A stretch of 64,000 bases of DNA, taken from positions 558,001 to 622,000 of the forward strand of contig NZ_QUNO01000003.1 of NCBI RefSeq assembly GCF_003387475.1, read 5' to 3'. This stretch comes from Kutzneria buriramensis. GTDB lineage: Bacteria; Actinomycetota; Actinomycetes; Mycobacteriales; Pseudonocardiaceae. A program made the translations under genes and the position numbers. Numbering within the stretch: position 1 is the first letter of the stretch; every line of letters starts with the position of its first letter. Positions 1 through 9,700 of this stretch are shown here, one piece after another. A model generated the notes under the pieces. That model did no database searches, was not told where the DNA came from, and saw only the letters and a program-made list of their open reading frames with translations.

Positions 1-104
1 ACACCGTCTACGTGCTGCCGGACGCCACGGAGATCACCTCCGTGCGCTGGAGCCCCCGCCCCGACGACCCCGCCCACTCCCTCACCTGGGAGATCGAGAA
101 CTAA
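1..104 (+). CDS. 3' end of an unidentified protein (partial)
   Basis: An open frame enters from the left edge and stops with TAA at 102-104, giving the last 33 residues of a protein that ends in SLTWEIEN. The frame has ordinary high-GC codon use and ends just before a palindrome that could terminate it. Too little is present to assign a family. It is the only plus-strand candidate before the convergent pseudouridine synthase gene. Confidence 0.5.
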   Translation, partial: TVYVLPDATEITSVRWSPRPDDPAHSLTWEIEN

Positions 105-120
105 CCCCCCGCCATTCCAA

Positions 121-183
121 TTTTCGCCACATGCGCTTCCTATGTGTCACCAGGTGCCAAATAGGAAGCGCATGTGGCGAAAA
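121..183. repeat. Palindromic repeat family A, copy 1
   Basis: Two perfect 23-base arms (121-143 and 161-183) flank a 17-base loop. The arm core CACATGCGCTTCCTA recurs at 10142-10190 with most of the loop, in the opposite orientation. It lies between two convergent genes and could act as a two-way terminator; the arm ends in T and A runs. Confidence 0.9.
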
Positions 184-191
184 AGAGGGGG

Positions 192-1121
192 TCAGCCCTC
201 GGTGCGGAGCTGCTCCAGGGCAGTGGCCAGGTCGTCCGGGTACTGGCTCTCGAACGTCACCCACTCGCCGTCGGCGGGGTGGTGGAACGACAGCGTCTTC
301 GCCTGGAGCCACTGCCGGGTGAGCCCCAGCCGCTTGGCCAGCACCGGATCCGCCCCGTACGTCAGGTCGCCGACGCACGGGTGCCGCAGCGCCGAGAAGT
401 GCACGCGGATCTGGTGCGTGCGCCCCGTCTCCAGGTGCACGTCCAGCAGCGACGCCGCCCGGAACGCCTCGATCATCTCGTAGTGGGTGACGCTGGGGCG
501 GCCGCTGGCCACCACCGCCCACTTGTAGTCGTGCTTGGGGTGCCGGTCGATCGGCGCGTCGATGGTGCCCCGCGTCGGATCGGGATGCCCCTGCACGAGC
601 GCGTGGTAGACCTTGTCCACGGTGCGCTCCTTGAACGCCCGCTTCAGCACGGTGTACGCGTGCTCGCTCTTGGCCACGACCATCACGCCGGTGGTGCCGG
701 CGTCCAGGCGGTGCACGACGCCCTGCCGCTCGGCCGCGCCGGAGGTGGAGATCCGGATGCCGGCGGCGGCCAGGCCGCCGACCACGGTCGGCCCGGTCCA
801 GCCGGGGCTGGGGTGCACGGCGACCCCGACCGGCTTGTCGACCACCACCACGTCGTCGTCCTCGTACAGCACGACGAGGCCCTCGACCGGGATGGCCTGC
901 ACGGTGACGGGCTGCGCCGGCGGCGGCAGCGTCACCTCCAGCCAGGAACCGGCGACGAGCCGGTCGGATTTGCCGACGGCGCGGCCGTCGACCACCACGT
1001 CGCCGGAGTCGGCCAGCGTGGCGACGGCCGTCCGGGACAGGCCGAGCAGCTTGGACAGGCCGGCGTCGACGCGCATGCCGTCGAGGCCGTCGGGCACGGG
1101 CAGCTCACGCAGGTCACTCAC
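192..1121 (-). CDS. rluD: RluA/RluD-family 23S rRNA pseudouridine synthase
   Basis: The 309-residue protein should isomerise uridines in 23S rRNA. An S4 RNA-binding domain occupies about residues 16-65 and the catalytic pseudouridine synthase domain about 85-290. The family signature HRLDAGTTG carries the catalytic aspartate at about residue 140, and the conserved [11 protein letters not shown] segment follows. The GTG start overlaps the lspA stop by eight bases, so translation is probably coupled. The lspA-rluD order is widespread in bacteria. The exact target uridines cannot be read from the sequence; RluD is the default name for this position. Confidence 0.9.
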   Translation of the reverse strand: MSDLRELPVPDGLDGMRVDAGLSKLLGLSRTAVATLADSGDVVVDGRAVGKSDRLVAGSWLEVTLPPPAQPVTVQAIPVEGLVVLYEDDDVVVVDKPVGVAVHPSPGWTGPTVVGGLAAAGIRISTSGAAERQGVVHRLDAGTTGVMVVAKSEHAYTVLKRAFKERTVDKVYHALVQGHPDPTRGTIDAPIDRHPKHDYKWAVVASGRPSVTHYEMIEAFRAASLLDVHLETGRTHQIRVHFSALRHPCVGDLTYGADPVLAKRLGLTRQWLQAKTLSFHHPADGEWVTFESQYPDDLATALEQLRTEG

Positions 1122-1686
1122 CGGACTTGGCCTCCCGCGTGGAGCGGCCGTCGTAGTCGCGGCCGAGGATCGCCATCAGCACGATGAGCGCGCCGCCGAC
1201 GCAGATCGCCGAGTCGGCGAAGTTGAACACCGGGAAGTACTCGGCGTTCGGCCCGAACACCGAGATGAAGTCGACCACGTGGCCCTGGAGCGCGCCGGGG
1301 GCGCGGAAGATCCGGTCCAGCAGGTTGCCGAGCGCGCCGCCGAACACGAAGCCCAGGCCGACGGCCCAGCCGCGGGAGCGCAGCCGCGGCGCCACCCAGA
1401 TGATCGCGGCCAGCACGCCGACGCAGATCACGCTGAACACCCACGTCATGCCGGTGACGCCGAGCGAGAACGCGGCGTACGGATTGCGGATCACGTCCAG
1501 GTAGACCAGGCCGCCGGCCAGCTGGAGCGGCGGCTTGCCCTCCAGGTTGGCCACGACCAGGTACTTGGTGACGATGTCCAGCGCCAGCGCGACGACGCCG
1601 GCCGTCACCAGCAGGCCGATCCGGCGAGGCAGCTGCCGCTGCGCCGCGACCGATTCGGTGTTGGGCTCGGTGCTCACACCGCCCAT
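1114..1686 (-). CDS. lspA: Lipoprotein signal peptidase II
   Basis: This membrane aspartyl protease cleaves signal peptides from lipid-modified prolipoproteins. The 190-residue protein has four hydrophobic segments. The two catalytic aspartates sit in NLLDRIF and FNFADSAI, both in the family's conserved context. ATG at 1686 has GAGGG a few bases upstream; an in-frame GTG four codons later is possible. It starts six bases after the stop of the upstream aminotransferase-like gene and overlaps rluD, so all three form one operon under the riboswitch described at 3110-3216. Confidence 0.95.
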   Translation of the reverse strand: MGGVSTEPNTESVAAQRQLPRRIGLLVTAGVVALALDIVTKYLVVANLEGKPPLQLAGGLVYLDVIRNPYAAFSLGVTGMTWVFSVICVGVLAAIIWVAPRLRSRGWAVGLGFVFGGALGNLLDRIFRAPGALQGHVVDFISVFGPNAEYFPVFNFADSAICVGGALIVLMAILGRDYDGRSTREAKSGE

Positions 1687-1692
1687 TGTCCC

Positions 1693-3063
1693 TCAGGCGG
1701 CGACGAAGGGCGGCAGCGGCCGGTTGTCGTCGGCGGGCACCCACCGGCCGTCTTCCTGGACGTATGTCCACTTCGGCCCGTTGGTGACGAGTTCGCGCAG
1801 GGCCCCGACCAGGCGGTCCACGTGCTCGACCGTGCTGCCCAGGCCCAGGCTGGCCCGCAGGGCGCGCTGCTCGGTGGCGTCGACGCGGTCGAGCAGCCGC
1901 CGGGTCGCCACGTGTGCGCAGAATGCGCCGTCGCGGACGCCGATGCCGTACTCGGCTGACAAAGCCGCGGCGATCAGGCCGGCCTCGTGGCCGTGAATGG
2001 TGAAGCTGACCACGCCCACCCGGTCCTGGTCGCCCTGGAAGATGGCGAGCTCGTGCAGGCCCGGGATGGTGCGCAGGCCCTCGCGCAGCCGGGTCAGCAG
2101 CGCCTGCTCGTGGGCGACGATGCGGTCCCAGCCGTGGCGGGTGATCGTGTCGCAGGCCGCGGCCAGCGCGTGCACGCCGACGACGTTCGGCGAGCCCGCC
2201 TCGTGCCGCTCCGGCACCGCCGACCACGCGACGCCCAGGTGGTCGCCCCAGTCGACGACGTTCTTGGTGGCGCCGCCGCCGATCAGGTAAGGCTCGGCCG
2301 CCTGCAACCAGTCGGCGCGGCCGATCAGGGCGCCCGTGCCGTACGGGGCGTAGAGCTTGTGGCCGGACAGGGCGACGTAGTCGACGTCCAGGGCCTTGAT
2401 GTCGACCGGGCGGTGCGGCGCGAGCTGCGCGGCGTCCAGAGCGATGCGCGCGCCGAAGCGGCGGGCGACGGCGGCGAGTTCGGCGACCGGCCACAGCTCG
2501 CCGGTGACGTTCGATGCGCCGGTGACGACCACCAGGCGCGGGCCCTCCGGGCACAGCTTCAGCGCCGCCTCCAGCGCCGGCACGGCCGCGGCCGCGGATG
2601 CCGGCGTCTGCACACGGCGGACGTTGGGGCCACGCCACGGCAGCAGCGCCGCGTGGTGCTCGGTGTCGAACAGGACTACGGAAGTGCGGCGCGGCAACGA
2701 CTTCGCCAGCAGGTTGAGGGAGTCCGTGGTGTTGCGGGTGAACACAACTGTGTCCGAGGAGCGCGCCCCCACGAAGCGGCGCAACGTGTCCCGGGCCTGC
2801 TCGTAGACCTTTGTGGACACCTGGGAGGCGAAACCCGCTCCACGGTGGACACTCGCGTACCAGGGCAGCAGCTCGTCGACGGCGTCGCGGACCTGTTCCA
2901 GACAGGGCGCGCTGGCGGCGTGGTCGAGGTTGGCGTACGTGACGCGGTCGCCGGTCACCAGCGGCACCGACAGGCGGGCGCCGACCACGGCCGGCACGGT
3001 GGGGATGTCGCCCAGGGTGTCGTTGCCAGCGGTGTCGCGGGCCGGCGGGATCGCGATGGTCAC
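1693..3063 (-). CDS. Class V aminotransferase, cysteine desulfurase/selenocysteine lyase-like
   Basis: PLP-dependent fold-type I enzyme of 456 residues. The cofactor lysine is about residue 236 in ALSGHKLYAP, and the PLP-ring aspartate about 210 in ALDAAQ; the NLDHAAS segment near residue 46 is typical of the desulfurase branch. GTG at 3063 is chosen because GAGGAG lies eight bases upstream; longer in-frame starts would run into the riboswitch. It leads an operon with lspA and rluD. The SAM-IV riboswitch upstream points to sulfur-amino-acid metabolism, but the physiological substrate is unknown. A desulfurase for FeS or thio-cofactor assembly is the simplest guess. Confidence 0.85.
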   Translation of the reverse strand: MTIAIPPARDTAGNDTLGDIPTVPAVVGARLSVPLVTGDRVTYANLDHAASAPCLEQVRDAVDELLPWYASVHRGAGFASQVSTKVYEQARDTLRRFVGARSSDTVVFTRNTTDSLNLLAKSLPRRTSVVLFDTEHHAALLPWRGPNVRRVQTPASAAAAVPALEAALKLCPEGPRLVVVTGASNVTGELWPVAELAAVARRFGARIALDAAQLAPHRPVDIKALDVDYVALSGHKLYAPYGTGALIGRADWLQAAEPYLIGGGATKNVVDWGDHLGVAWSAVPERHEAGSPNVVGVHALAAACDTITRHGWDRIVAHEQALLTRLREGLRTIPGLHELAIFQGDQDRVGVVSFTIHGHEAGLIAAALSAEYGIGVRDGAFCAHVATRRLLDRVDATEQRALRASLGLGSTVEHVDRLVGALRELVTNGPKWTYVQEDGRWVPADDNRPLPPFVAA

Positions 3064-3109
3064 AGGGGTGCTCCTCGGGTCAGGGACCCACCTGTGCAGA
3101 GGGTCCGCG

Positions 3110-3216
3110 CTTGCCCGGTCGCGTGCTGCGACGGGCCTGGTCCTCACCCGGGGCACCCCACCGCGGAGGAGGGTTGCCGGCCAGCTAGCCGGGGCTTGAC
3201 GCTGGCACTCATGACC
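3110..3216 (-). ncRNA. SAM-IV riboswitch
   Basis: Reading the minus strand, GGTCATGAGTGCCAGCG begins at 3216, followed by CCGGCTAGCTGGCCGG, CAACCCTCC, CGCGGTGGGGTGCCCCGGG and a closing GGACC near 3139-3143. This is the SAM-IV core as known from actinobacteria. A further hairpin, CCCGTCGC with GCGACCGGG, lies at 3114-3135 where the downstream stem is expected. It precedes the aminotransferase-lspA-rluD operon and its 3' end lies about 45 bases from the start codon, which suits control of ribosome access by S-adenosylmethionine. Confidence 0.92.
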
Positions 3217-3220
3217 TAAC

Positions 3221-3249
3221 GGCGACCACCGTAACCGACGGTGGTCGCC
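3221..3249. repeat. 12-bp perfect inverted repeat next to the riboswitch
   Basis: GGCGACCACCGT at 3221-3232 is mirrored by ACGGTGGTCGCC at 3238-3249 around a five-base loop, four bases from the riboswitch. It may be an operator in the riboswitch promoter or part of its leader. A second, shorter palindrome, TCACTAACGAGTGA, lies at 3283-3296. Confidence 0.7.
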
Positions 3250-3392
3250 CGAGTCGAGGGTCCTTCCACATCGTGAGAGGGCTCACTAACGAGTGATTTC
3301 GTTCCCGGAGGGGTGACGGGCCGGTCTCAACGGGCCGGCGCCGGCGCAGACTCGGCGGCGCAGCACGTGTGGCCGTCCGCTGGGAGGTAGTC

Positions 3393-3668
3393 ATGTTCCG
3401 CGAGCTCGACGACGAGCTCAACCGGCATCTGTCGATGCTGGCCGACCTCGCCCGGGATCCCGACGACCGGCTGGTCAGCGGCGTCACCCGGGCCCAGCTG
3501 CCGCGGGTCGTGGACGCCGTGGCGACCCTGCTCGGTGAGCACTCCCCCGACGCCGCCGGCCGCTGCGCCACCTGCCGCCCCGACCACTGGTGGCAGCCCC
3601 GCCCGGCCTTCCCGTGCCCCGCCTACCTCGCCGTGCACCGAGCCCTCTTCGCCGGCACCCTCGGCTGA
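3393..3668 (+). CDS. Small conserved actinobacterial protein with CxxC and C-terminal Cys/His/Trp
   Basis: A 91-residue soluble protein. ATG at 3393 follows GGGAGGT at optimal spacing; a longer frame from 3369 lacks a ribosome site. The N-terminal half is helical (FRELDDELNRHLSMLADLA). The second half holds GRCATCRPDHWW and a further Cys in AFPCPAYLAVHRALF, a pattern that could bind a metal ion. I recognise it only as the type of small hypothetical protein common in actinomycetes. It stands alone between the riboswitch promoter and a palindromic repeat. Confidence 0.75.
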   Translation: MFRELDDELNRHLSMLADLARDPDDRLVSGVTRAQLPRVVDAVATLLGEHSPDAAGRCATCRPDHWWQPRPAFPCPAYLAVHRALFAGTLG

Positions 3669-3671
3669 CGG

Positions 3672-3730
3672 CAACCCCCGCGAGTCGCGCTGTCGGACAC
3701 ACCGAATGTAGGTTTCAGGTAGATCAACTA
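3672..3730. repeat. Palindromic repeat family B, copy 1 (half element)
   Basis: The segment carries CCCCGCGAGTCGCGCT followed by GGACACACCGAATG and AGGTTTCAGG. The same words in the same order recur at 17251-17364 and, more divergently, at 43724-43772. It sits between two convergent genes. Confidence 0.7.
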
Positions 3731-3740
3731 CGTGCGGTGG

Positions 3741-4190
3741 TCAGTTGTCGGGTCGACTCTCCAGCAGGGACTTCAGCTTCGCCAGGTCCTTGCGGTTGGC
3801 GCGGCGCATGGCCAGCGCCATCGCGCCGGCGGTGACGGCGGCGAAGCCGCTGGGGGATCCGGTGTTGCGCAGGGCCATCCGGGTCCGGCCCGGGCCGGCC
3901 GACTCCCAGGTGTAGGTGGTGCGCATGGGGAACGGCCCTTGCGCGGTCTGCATGACCAGACGCGAACCGGGTTCGTGTTCCACGATCTCGTACGTGTAGG
4001 CCAGTTCCCGTCCCAGAAATCGTGCGACGAAGGCGACCCGCGATCCCACCGCGACCGGCGGCGGCGTCTCCCACCGCACGGACTTGATGTTGACGTACCA
4101 CTCGGGCGCTTTGGTCGGGTCGGCGGCGTAGTCGGCCACCCGCGCCAGCGGCGCATCGATGACGATCTCGGTGAGGACGTCCACGGCCAT
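3741..4190 (-). CDS. SRPBCC (START/Bet v1-like) family protein
   Basis: A 149-residue single-domain protein of the polyketide cyclase/SRPBCC helix-grip fold. It opens with the usual [21 protein letters not shown] pattern, has the Trp-containing [12 protein letters not shown] turn and ends in a long basic helix. Such proteins bind hydrophobic ligands, and many are called polyketide_cyc2; no catalytic residues can be assigned. It begins 30 bases after the antiporter gene on the same strand and may share its transcript. Confidence 0.8.
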   Translation of the reverse strand: MAVDVLTEIVIDAPLARVADYAADPTKAPEWYVNIKSVRWETPPPVAVGSRVAFVARFLGRELAYTYEIVEHEPGSRLVMQTAQGPFPMRTTYTWESAGPGRTRMALRNTGSPSGFAAVTAGAMALAMRRANRKDLAKLKSLLESRPDN

Positions 4191-4220
4191 GCCCGATTGT
4201 CGCGCAGTCGAGGCTGGCCG

Positions 4221-5702
4221 CTACTCCTTGCCGGACTCGCCCTTCCAGCGGGCGTAGCGGCCGGCGCGGTCCACGGCACGGAGCCGGCGCTCGGCGGCGT
4301 CCCGCACCTTCTCTGTCGCCACGACCAGCAGCTGGTCCTCCTCCTGCAACCGGGTCGTCGCGGACGGCGTGAAACCGGCCTCGTCGCGCACGATCAGGCT
4401 GATCGTCGCCCCGAGCGGCAGCCGGAGTTCCGACAGGTACACGCCGTGGAGCTTCGAACCGGGCTGCACCCGCACCTGGAGCAGCTCCGCCCCGAGGGTG
4501 TCCAGCGGCGCGGAGTCGACCTCGATCTCCTGCGCGTCGCCGGGTTTCACCAGCCCCAGCCACCGCGCGACCAGCGGCAGGGTCCCGCCCTGCACCAAGG
4601 TCAGCACGACCACCAGCACGAACACGGCGTCGACGAGACGTTCCGCGCCGGGAACCCCCCGCGTCAGTGGAATCAGCGCCAGCACGATGGGCACGGCGCC
4701 GCGAAGTCCGGACCACGAAAGGAAAACCTGCTCCCGCCACTTCATCCGGAACGGCGTCATGGACAGCAGCACCGACAGCGGCCGGGCCAGCAGCAACAGC
4801 ACCGCCCCGGCGACCAGCGCGGGAATCAGGGCGCTCAGCAGCCGCGCCGGCGACGCGTAGAGGCCGAGTAAGACGAACAGCCCGATCTGGGCCAGCCAGC
4901 CGAGGCCCTCGGCGAACGACAGCGTGTCGGACCGGTGCGGCAGCCGGGAATTCCCCAGCACCAGGCCGGTCACGTAGGTCGCCAACAGCCCGGAGGCGTG
5001 CATCAGGTCGCCGACCGCGTAGGCCAGCACGCACATCGCGACGGTCGCGACCGGGTACAGGCCGGTCGCCGGCAGCGCGGCCCGGCGCAGGCCCATCGCC
5101 CCGAGCCAGCCGACGAGCAGGCCGACCACCGCGCCGTCCAGGAGCTCGTACCCGGCAAGCATCGGCGTCGTCCAGCTCACCGGATCGGGCGAGGCCAGCA
5201 GGACGACGGCGATGAACACCGGCGCGTCGTTGAGGCCGGACTCCAACTCCAGGGCGCCGACCAGCCGCTTGCTCACGCCCACGCCGCGCAGCACGCTGAA
5301 CACGGCCGCGGCGTCGGTGGACGACAGCACGGCGCCCCACAGCAGGGCGGTCCGCCAGTCCAGGCCGAGCAGCAGGTGTAACGCCGCGCCGGTGACGGCG
5401 ATACTGACGACAACTGCCACTGTGGACAGTGCGATTCCTTGCCCCAGCGAGCTTTTCACGGCCGACCACCGCGTGGTGAGGCCGCCCTCGGCCAGGATCA
5501 GCACCAGCGCGGCGATGCCCAGCGACTGGGTCAGCGCAGCGTTGTCGAACCGGATGCCCAGCCCGGCCTCGCCGATGAGCAGGCCGATGCCGAGGTACAG
5601 CAGCAGCGACGGGAGGCCGAGGCGGACCGACACGCGGACGGCGAACACGGAGAGCAGGAGCACCGCCGCACCGATACCAAGCGCAGTCGATAGATCGAGC
5701 AT
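4221..5702 (-). CDS. Potassium/proton antiporter, CPA1 family with TrkA-C domain
   Basis: A 493-residue membrane protein resembling NhaP2/CvrA. About 12-13 hydrophobic segments fill residues 5-395. The conserved SSTDAAAVFSVL and ELESGLNDAPVFI motifs contain the transport aspartates. A cytoplasmic C-terminal domain (about 405-475) resembles RCK_C/TrkA-C, which gates transport through nucleotides or ions. ATG at 5702 is preceded by GGGAGGT. The role is cation efflux for pH or potassium homeostasis; which cation is exported cannot be told from sequence. Confidence 0.88.
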   Translation of the reverse strand: MLDLSTALGIGAAVLLLSVFAVRVSVRLGLPSLLLYLGIGLLIGEAGLGIRFDNAALTQSLGIAALVLILAEGGLTTRWSAVKSSLGQGIALSTVAVVVSIAVTGAALHLLLGLDWRTALLWGAVLSSTDAAAVFSVLRGVGVSKRLVGALELESGLNDAPVFIAVVLLASPDPVSWTTPMLAGYELLDGAVVGLLVGWLGAMGLRRAALPATGLYPVATVAMCVLAYAVGDLMHASGLLATYVTGLVLGNSRLPHRSDTLSFAEGLGWLAQIGLFVLLGLYASPARLLSALIPALVAGAVLLLLARPLSVLLSMTPFRMKWREQVFLSWSGLRGAVPIVLALIPLTRGVPGAERLVDAVFVLVVVLTLVQGGTLPLVARWLGLVKPGDAQEIEVDSAPLDTLGAELLQVRVQPGSKLHGVYLSELRLPLGATISLIVRDEAGFTPSATTRLQEEDQLLVVATEKVRDAAERRLRAVDRAGRYARWKGESGKE

Positions 5703-5809
5703 CCCACCTCCCGGATGTCACCTGTCCGCATGAACATTGTGCGTGACGATCACGGAAAAGTACTAATCGCCCACTTTGGATGTCCACAGTAGACAGTGCG
5801 AAACCGGTG

Positions 5810-6064
5810 TTATCCTAGAAGTTCGCGCAACCGGTCGAACGCGTCCGGCAGCTCGACGAGTTTGTCCCGGGAACGCTCACCGGACACGATCACCACGTCC
5901 TGCCGGCGGATGCCGAATGCCCCGGCCAGCGCCTTGCGCACGGCCTCGTTGGCCTTGCCCTCCACGGCCGGCGCGGCGACGGCCACCACCAGCGCCCCGT
6001 CGCCCCACACGCCGCCGACGGCATCGCGCCGGGCGCCGGGCTTTACGCGGACAGCGAACCTCAC
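5810..6064 (-). CDS. DUF167/YggU-family protein
   Basis: An 84-residue protein with the full DUF167 pattern: VRFAVRVKPGARRDAVGG at the start, VAAPAVEGKANEAV in the middle and GERSRDKLVEL near the end. The family is small and basic and its function is unknown. GTG at 6064 is used because all upstream in-frame codons overlap the TetR gene. It starts 11 bases after the TetR stop and is probably co-transcribed with it. Confidence 0.88.
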   Translation of the reverse strand: MRFAVRVKPGARRDAVGGVWGDGALVVAVAAPAVEGKANEAVRKALAGAFGIRRQDVVIVSGERSRDKLVELPDAFDRLRELLG

Positions 6065-6075
6065 GGGTCCGGATC

Positions 6076-6624
6076 CTATGGTGCCGTCAGCAGCCGGTAG
6101 ACGCCCCGCGCGTACTCGACGGGATCGTCGATCTGCGCGCCACGGCGGAGGACCTGCACGTGCCCGAGCAGGAAAGTGTGCATCTGAAGCGCCCGCTCGC
6201 GGGCGGCGTCCGCGTCGAAGCCCAGCGCCACGAGCCGCGACGCCAGGAACGCCAGCCGCTCCTCGCTCAGCCGCCGCATCGCCGCCGCCACCTGCGGGTC
6301 GTCGGTCGCGGCGATCATGGCGAACTCGAGGTCGTTCTGCGGGCGGTCCACCACCACCCGGCTGAAGATCAGCCACAGCTGCTCGTCCGGCGGCCGCTCG
6401 ACCGCCGCGAACGCGGCCAGGCCGGTGGCGATGTCGCCGGTCCAGCGGTCCAGCGCCGCCTGTAACAGCGCCTCACGGCTGGGAAAGTGCCAGTACGCGC
6501 TGCCCTTGGTCGCCCCGAGGCGCTGCGCGAGCGGCTCCACGGCCAGGGCCCCGACGCCCCGCTCCGCGATCATCTCGAGGGCGGCCGCGACCCAGTCGTC
6601 CTTCGTCCGGCGCTTCCCGACCAC
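6076..6624 (-). CDS. TetR/AcrR-family transcriptional regulator
   Basis: A 182-residue repressor. The N-terminal helix-turn-helix covers about residues 1-50, with AAALEMIAERG, LAQRLGATKGSAYWHF and SREALLQAAL in the family order; the remainder is the variable ligand-binding domain. The GTG start at 6624 yields the usual short lead into the helix-turn-helix; the longer frame crosses the promoter. Two operator-like repeats lie directly upstream (6629-6671), so autorepression is likely. The controlled target beyond itself and the DUF167 gene is unknown. Confidence 0.88.
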   Translation of the reverse strand: MVGKRRTKDDWVAAALEMIAERGVGALAVEPLAQRLGATKGSAYWHFPSREALLQAALDRWTGDIATGLAAFAAVERPPDEQLWLIFSRVVVDRPQNDLEFAMIAATDDPQVAAAMRRLSEERLAFLASRLVALGFDADAARERALQMHTFLLGHVQVLRRGAQIDDPVEYARGVYRLLTAP

Positions 6625-6628
6625 GGTT

Positions 6629-6671
6629 CCGTACGCTACCGTATGGAACTGATCCGTACGGCAGCGTATGG
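6629..6671. promoter_or_regulatory. Tandem TetR-type operators
   Basis: Two 18-base near-palindromes, CCGTACGCTACCGTATGG (6629-6646) and CCGTACGGCAGCGTATGG (6654-6671), are 25 bases apart and differ at only three positions. They begin five bases upstream of the TetR start codon, where RNA polymerase would bind. Confidence 0.75.
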
Positions 6672-6751
6672 AAATGACCACAGTTCCACCGAAGACCACA
6701 GGGCCGTGGCGACCCCGGTGCCATGGGGGTGACCGGGGTCGCCACGTTTTC

Positions 6752-9700
6752 TCAGGCCTTGGCGACCCGCACGGCCACCTCGCCGCCGTCGCCGACCGCG
6801 CCGACAGTGCTATTTCCCTCTGGGCCACCCTCGACCGGCCCGTACGCCACCGCGTCCGCCAGCGTCTCCGACGCCAGGAACGCCTCGTGGGTCCGCACCG
6901 CGGCCACCACGTCGTCGGCCGCGGCGACGGTCAGCGTGATCCGGTCCGACACGTCCAGGCCGGCGTCGCGACGGGCCTGCTGCACCACCCGCACCACGTC
7001 CCGGGCCACGCCCTCGGCCGCCAGCTCGTCGGTGACGGACGTGTCCAGCACGACCAGGCCCGCACCGCCGGGCAGCGCCGCCGTCGCGGCCGGGTCGCTG
7101 GCCACCAGCCGCTGCTCGTACTCGCCGGGCAGCAGGTCGATGCCGGCGGCCGACACCGAGCCGTCCTCGGCGGTCGTCCACTCGCCCGCCTTCACGGCCT
7201 TGATCACCTTCTGCACGGCCGCGCCGAGCCGCGGACCACAGGCCCGCGCGTTCACGGTGAGCTGGAACTCGCCGTGCGCCGCCACATCCGTGGTCAGCTC
7301 GACCGCCTTGACGTTGACCTCGTCGCCGATGAGCCCGACGAACGGCCGCAGCGCCTCCGCGTCCGGCGTGGCCACCACGAGCTTGGCCAGCGGCAGCCGC
7401 ACCCGCAGCTTGTTGGCCTTGCGCAGGGACAGCGCCGCCGAGCAGACCTGCCGCACCTCGTCCATCGCCGACACCAGCGCGGCGTCGGCCGGCACCTCGT
7501 CGACCGACGGGAAGTCGGCCAGGTGCACGGACCGGCCGCCGGTCAGGCCGCGCCACACCGACTCCGTGGTCAGCGGCAGCAGCGGCGCCGCCACCCGGCT
7601 GACCAGCTCCAGCACGGTGTGCAGGGTGTCGATGGCGTCCTGCTCGCCGGCCCAGAACCGGTCGCGCGAGCGCCGCACGTACCAGTTGGTCAGCACCTCC
7701 AGGAAGTCCCGGACGGCGAAGCACGCCCCGGCCAGGTCGTAGTTGTCCAGGGCGGACGACGTGGCGACCACCAGGTCGTGGGTCTTGGCCAGCACGTACC
7801 GGTCGAGCACGTGCTCGCTGTCGACCCGCCAGGTCCCCTGCGCGCCGGCCGCGTTGGCGTACAGCGCGAGGAAGTACCAGGAGTTCCACAGCGGCAGCAC
7901 CGCCTGGCGCACCGAGTCGCGGATGCCGCGCTCGGTGACGACCAGGTTGCCGCCGCGCAGGATCGGGCTGGACATCAGGAACCAGCGCATGGCGTCCGAG
8001 CCGTCCCGCTCGAACACCTCGTTGACGTCCGGGTAGTTGTTGAGCGACTTGGACATCTTCTGGCCGTCGTCGCCGAGCACGATGCCGTGCGCGATGCAGT
8101 TGCGGAACGCCGGCCGGTCGAACAGCGCCGTGGCCAGCACGTGCATGTTGTAGAACCAGCCCCGCGTCTGCGCGCTGTACTCGACGATGAAGTCGCCGGG
8201 GTAGTGGTGCTCGAACCAGTCGGTGTTCTCGAAGGGGTAGTGGACCTGGGCGAACGGCATCGAGCCGGACTCGAACCAGCAGTCCAGCACCTCCGGCACG
8301 CGGCGCATGGTCGACTTGCCGGTCGGGTCGTCCGGGTTGGGCCGGGTCAGCTCGTCGATGGTGGGCCGGTGCAGGTCGGTCGGCCGCACGCCGAAGTCCC
8401 GCTCCAGCTCGTCCAGCGAGCCGTAGACGTCGGTGCGCGGGTAGGCCGGGTCGTCCGACATCCACACCGGGATCGGCGAGCCCCAGAACCGGTTGCGGGA
8501 GATGTTCCAGTCGCGGGCGTTGGCCAGCCACTTGCCCATCTGGCCGTCCCGCACGTGGTCGGGCACCCAGTTGATCTCCTGGTTGAGCTCGACCATGCGG
8601 TCCCGGAACTGGCTGACCGCGACGAACCAGGACGACACCGCCCGCTGGATCAGGGGCGTGTCGCAGCGCCAGCAGTGCGGGTACGAGTGGTCGTACGTCT
8701 CGTGCCGCAGCAGCACGCCCCGCTCGCGCAGATCCTTGATGATCGGCTTGTTGGCCTCGAACACCTGGAGCTCGGCGTACGGCGGCACCTCGGCGGTGAA
8801 CCGGCCGCGCGCGTCCACCGGCACGACCGGCTCGATGCCGGCGGCGTCGGTGACGACCTTGTCCTCCTCGCCGAAGGCGGGCGCGATGTGCACCAGGCCG
8901 GTGCCGTCCTCGGTGGTGACGTAGTCGGCGGACAGGATCTGGTGGGCGTTGGCGCGGCCGGCGAAGAAGTCGAAGACCGGCGTGTAGCGGCGGCCCAGCA
9001 GCTCCGTGCCCTTGAAGCGGGCCAGCACCGTCGGCTCCTCGCCGAGCTCGCGGGCGTAGGCGCGCAGCCGGGCCTCGGCCAGCACGTACTTCTCGCCGTT
9101 GGCCTCGACGGTCACGTAGTCGACGTCCGGGTGCACCGCGATGGCCAGGTTGGACGGCAGCGTCCACGGCGTGGTCGTCCAGATCAGGGCCAGCTCGCCG
9201 GATTCGAGGCGCATACCCACCGTGACGGCCGGGTCCTGCCGGTCGCGGTAGGTGTCGTCCATCTTCGTCTCGGAGTTGGACAGCGGCGTCTCGCAGCGCC
9301 AGCAGTACCAGAGGACGCGGAAGCCCTCGTAGACCAGACCCTTGTCCCACAGGGTCTTGAACGCCCACATGACGCTTTCCATGTAGTCCAGGTCGAGCGT
9401 CTTGTAGTCGTTGTCGAAGTCCACCCAGCGGGCCTGGCGGGTGACGTAGTCGCGCCACTCGTCGGTGTAGCGCAACACCGAGGTGCGGCAGGCGTCGTTG
9501 AACTTGTCCACGCCCAGGGCCTCGATCTCGGCCTTGGACGAGATGCCCAGCTCCTTCTCGGCGCGCACCTCGGCCGGCAGGCCGTGGCAGTCCCAGCCGA
9601 ACCGGCGCTCCACGTGCTTGCCGCGCATCGTCTGGTAGCGCGGGACGACGTCCTTGGCGTAGCCGGTGAGCAGGTGGCCGTAGTGCGGCAGGCCGTTGGC

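Noticed and set aside
121-183. Palindromes as insertion-sequence ends
   Set aside because: No transposase or target duplication is present between copies; the copies are compact hairpins.
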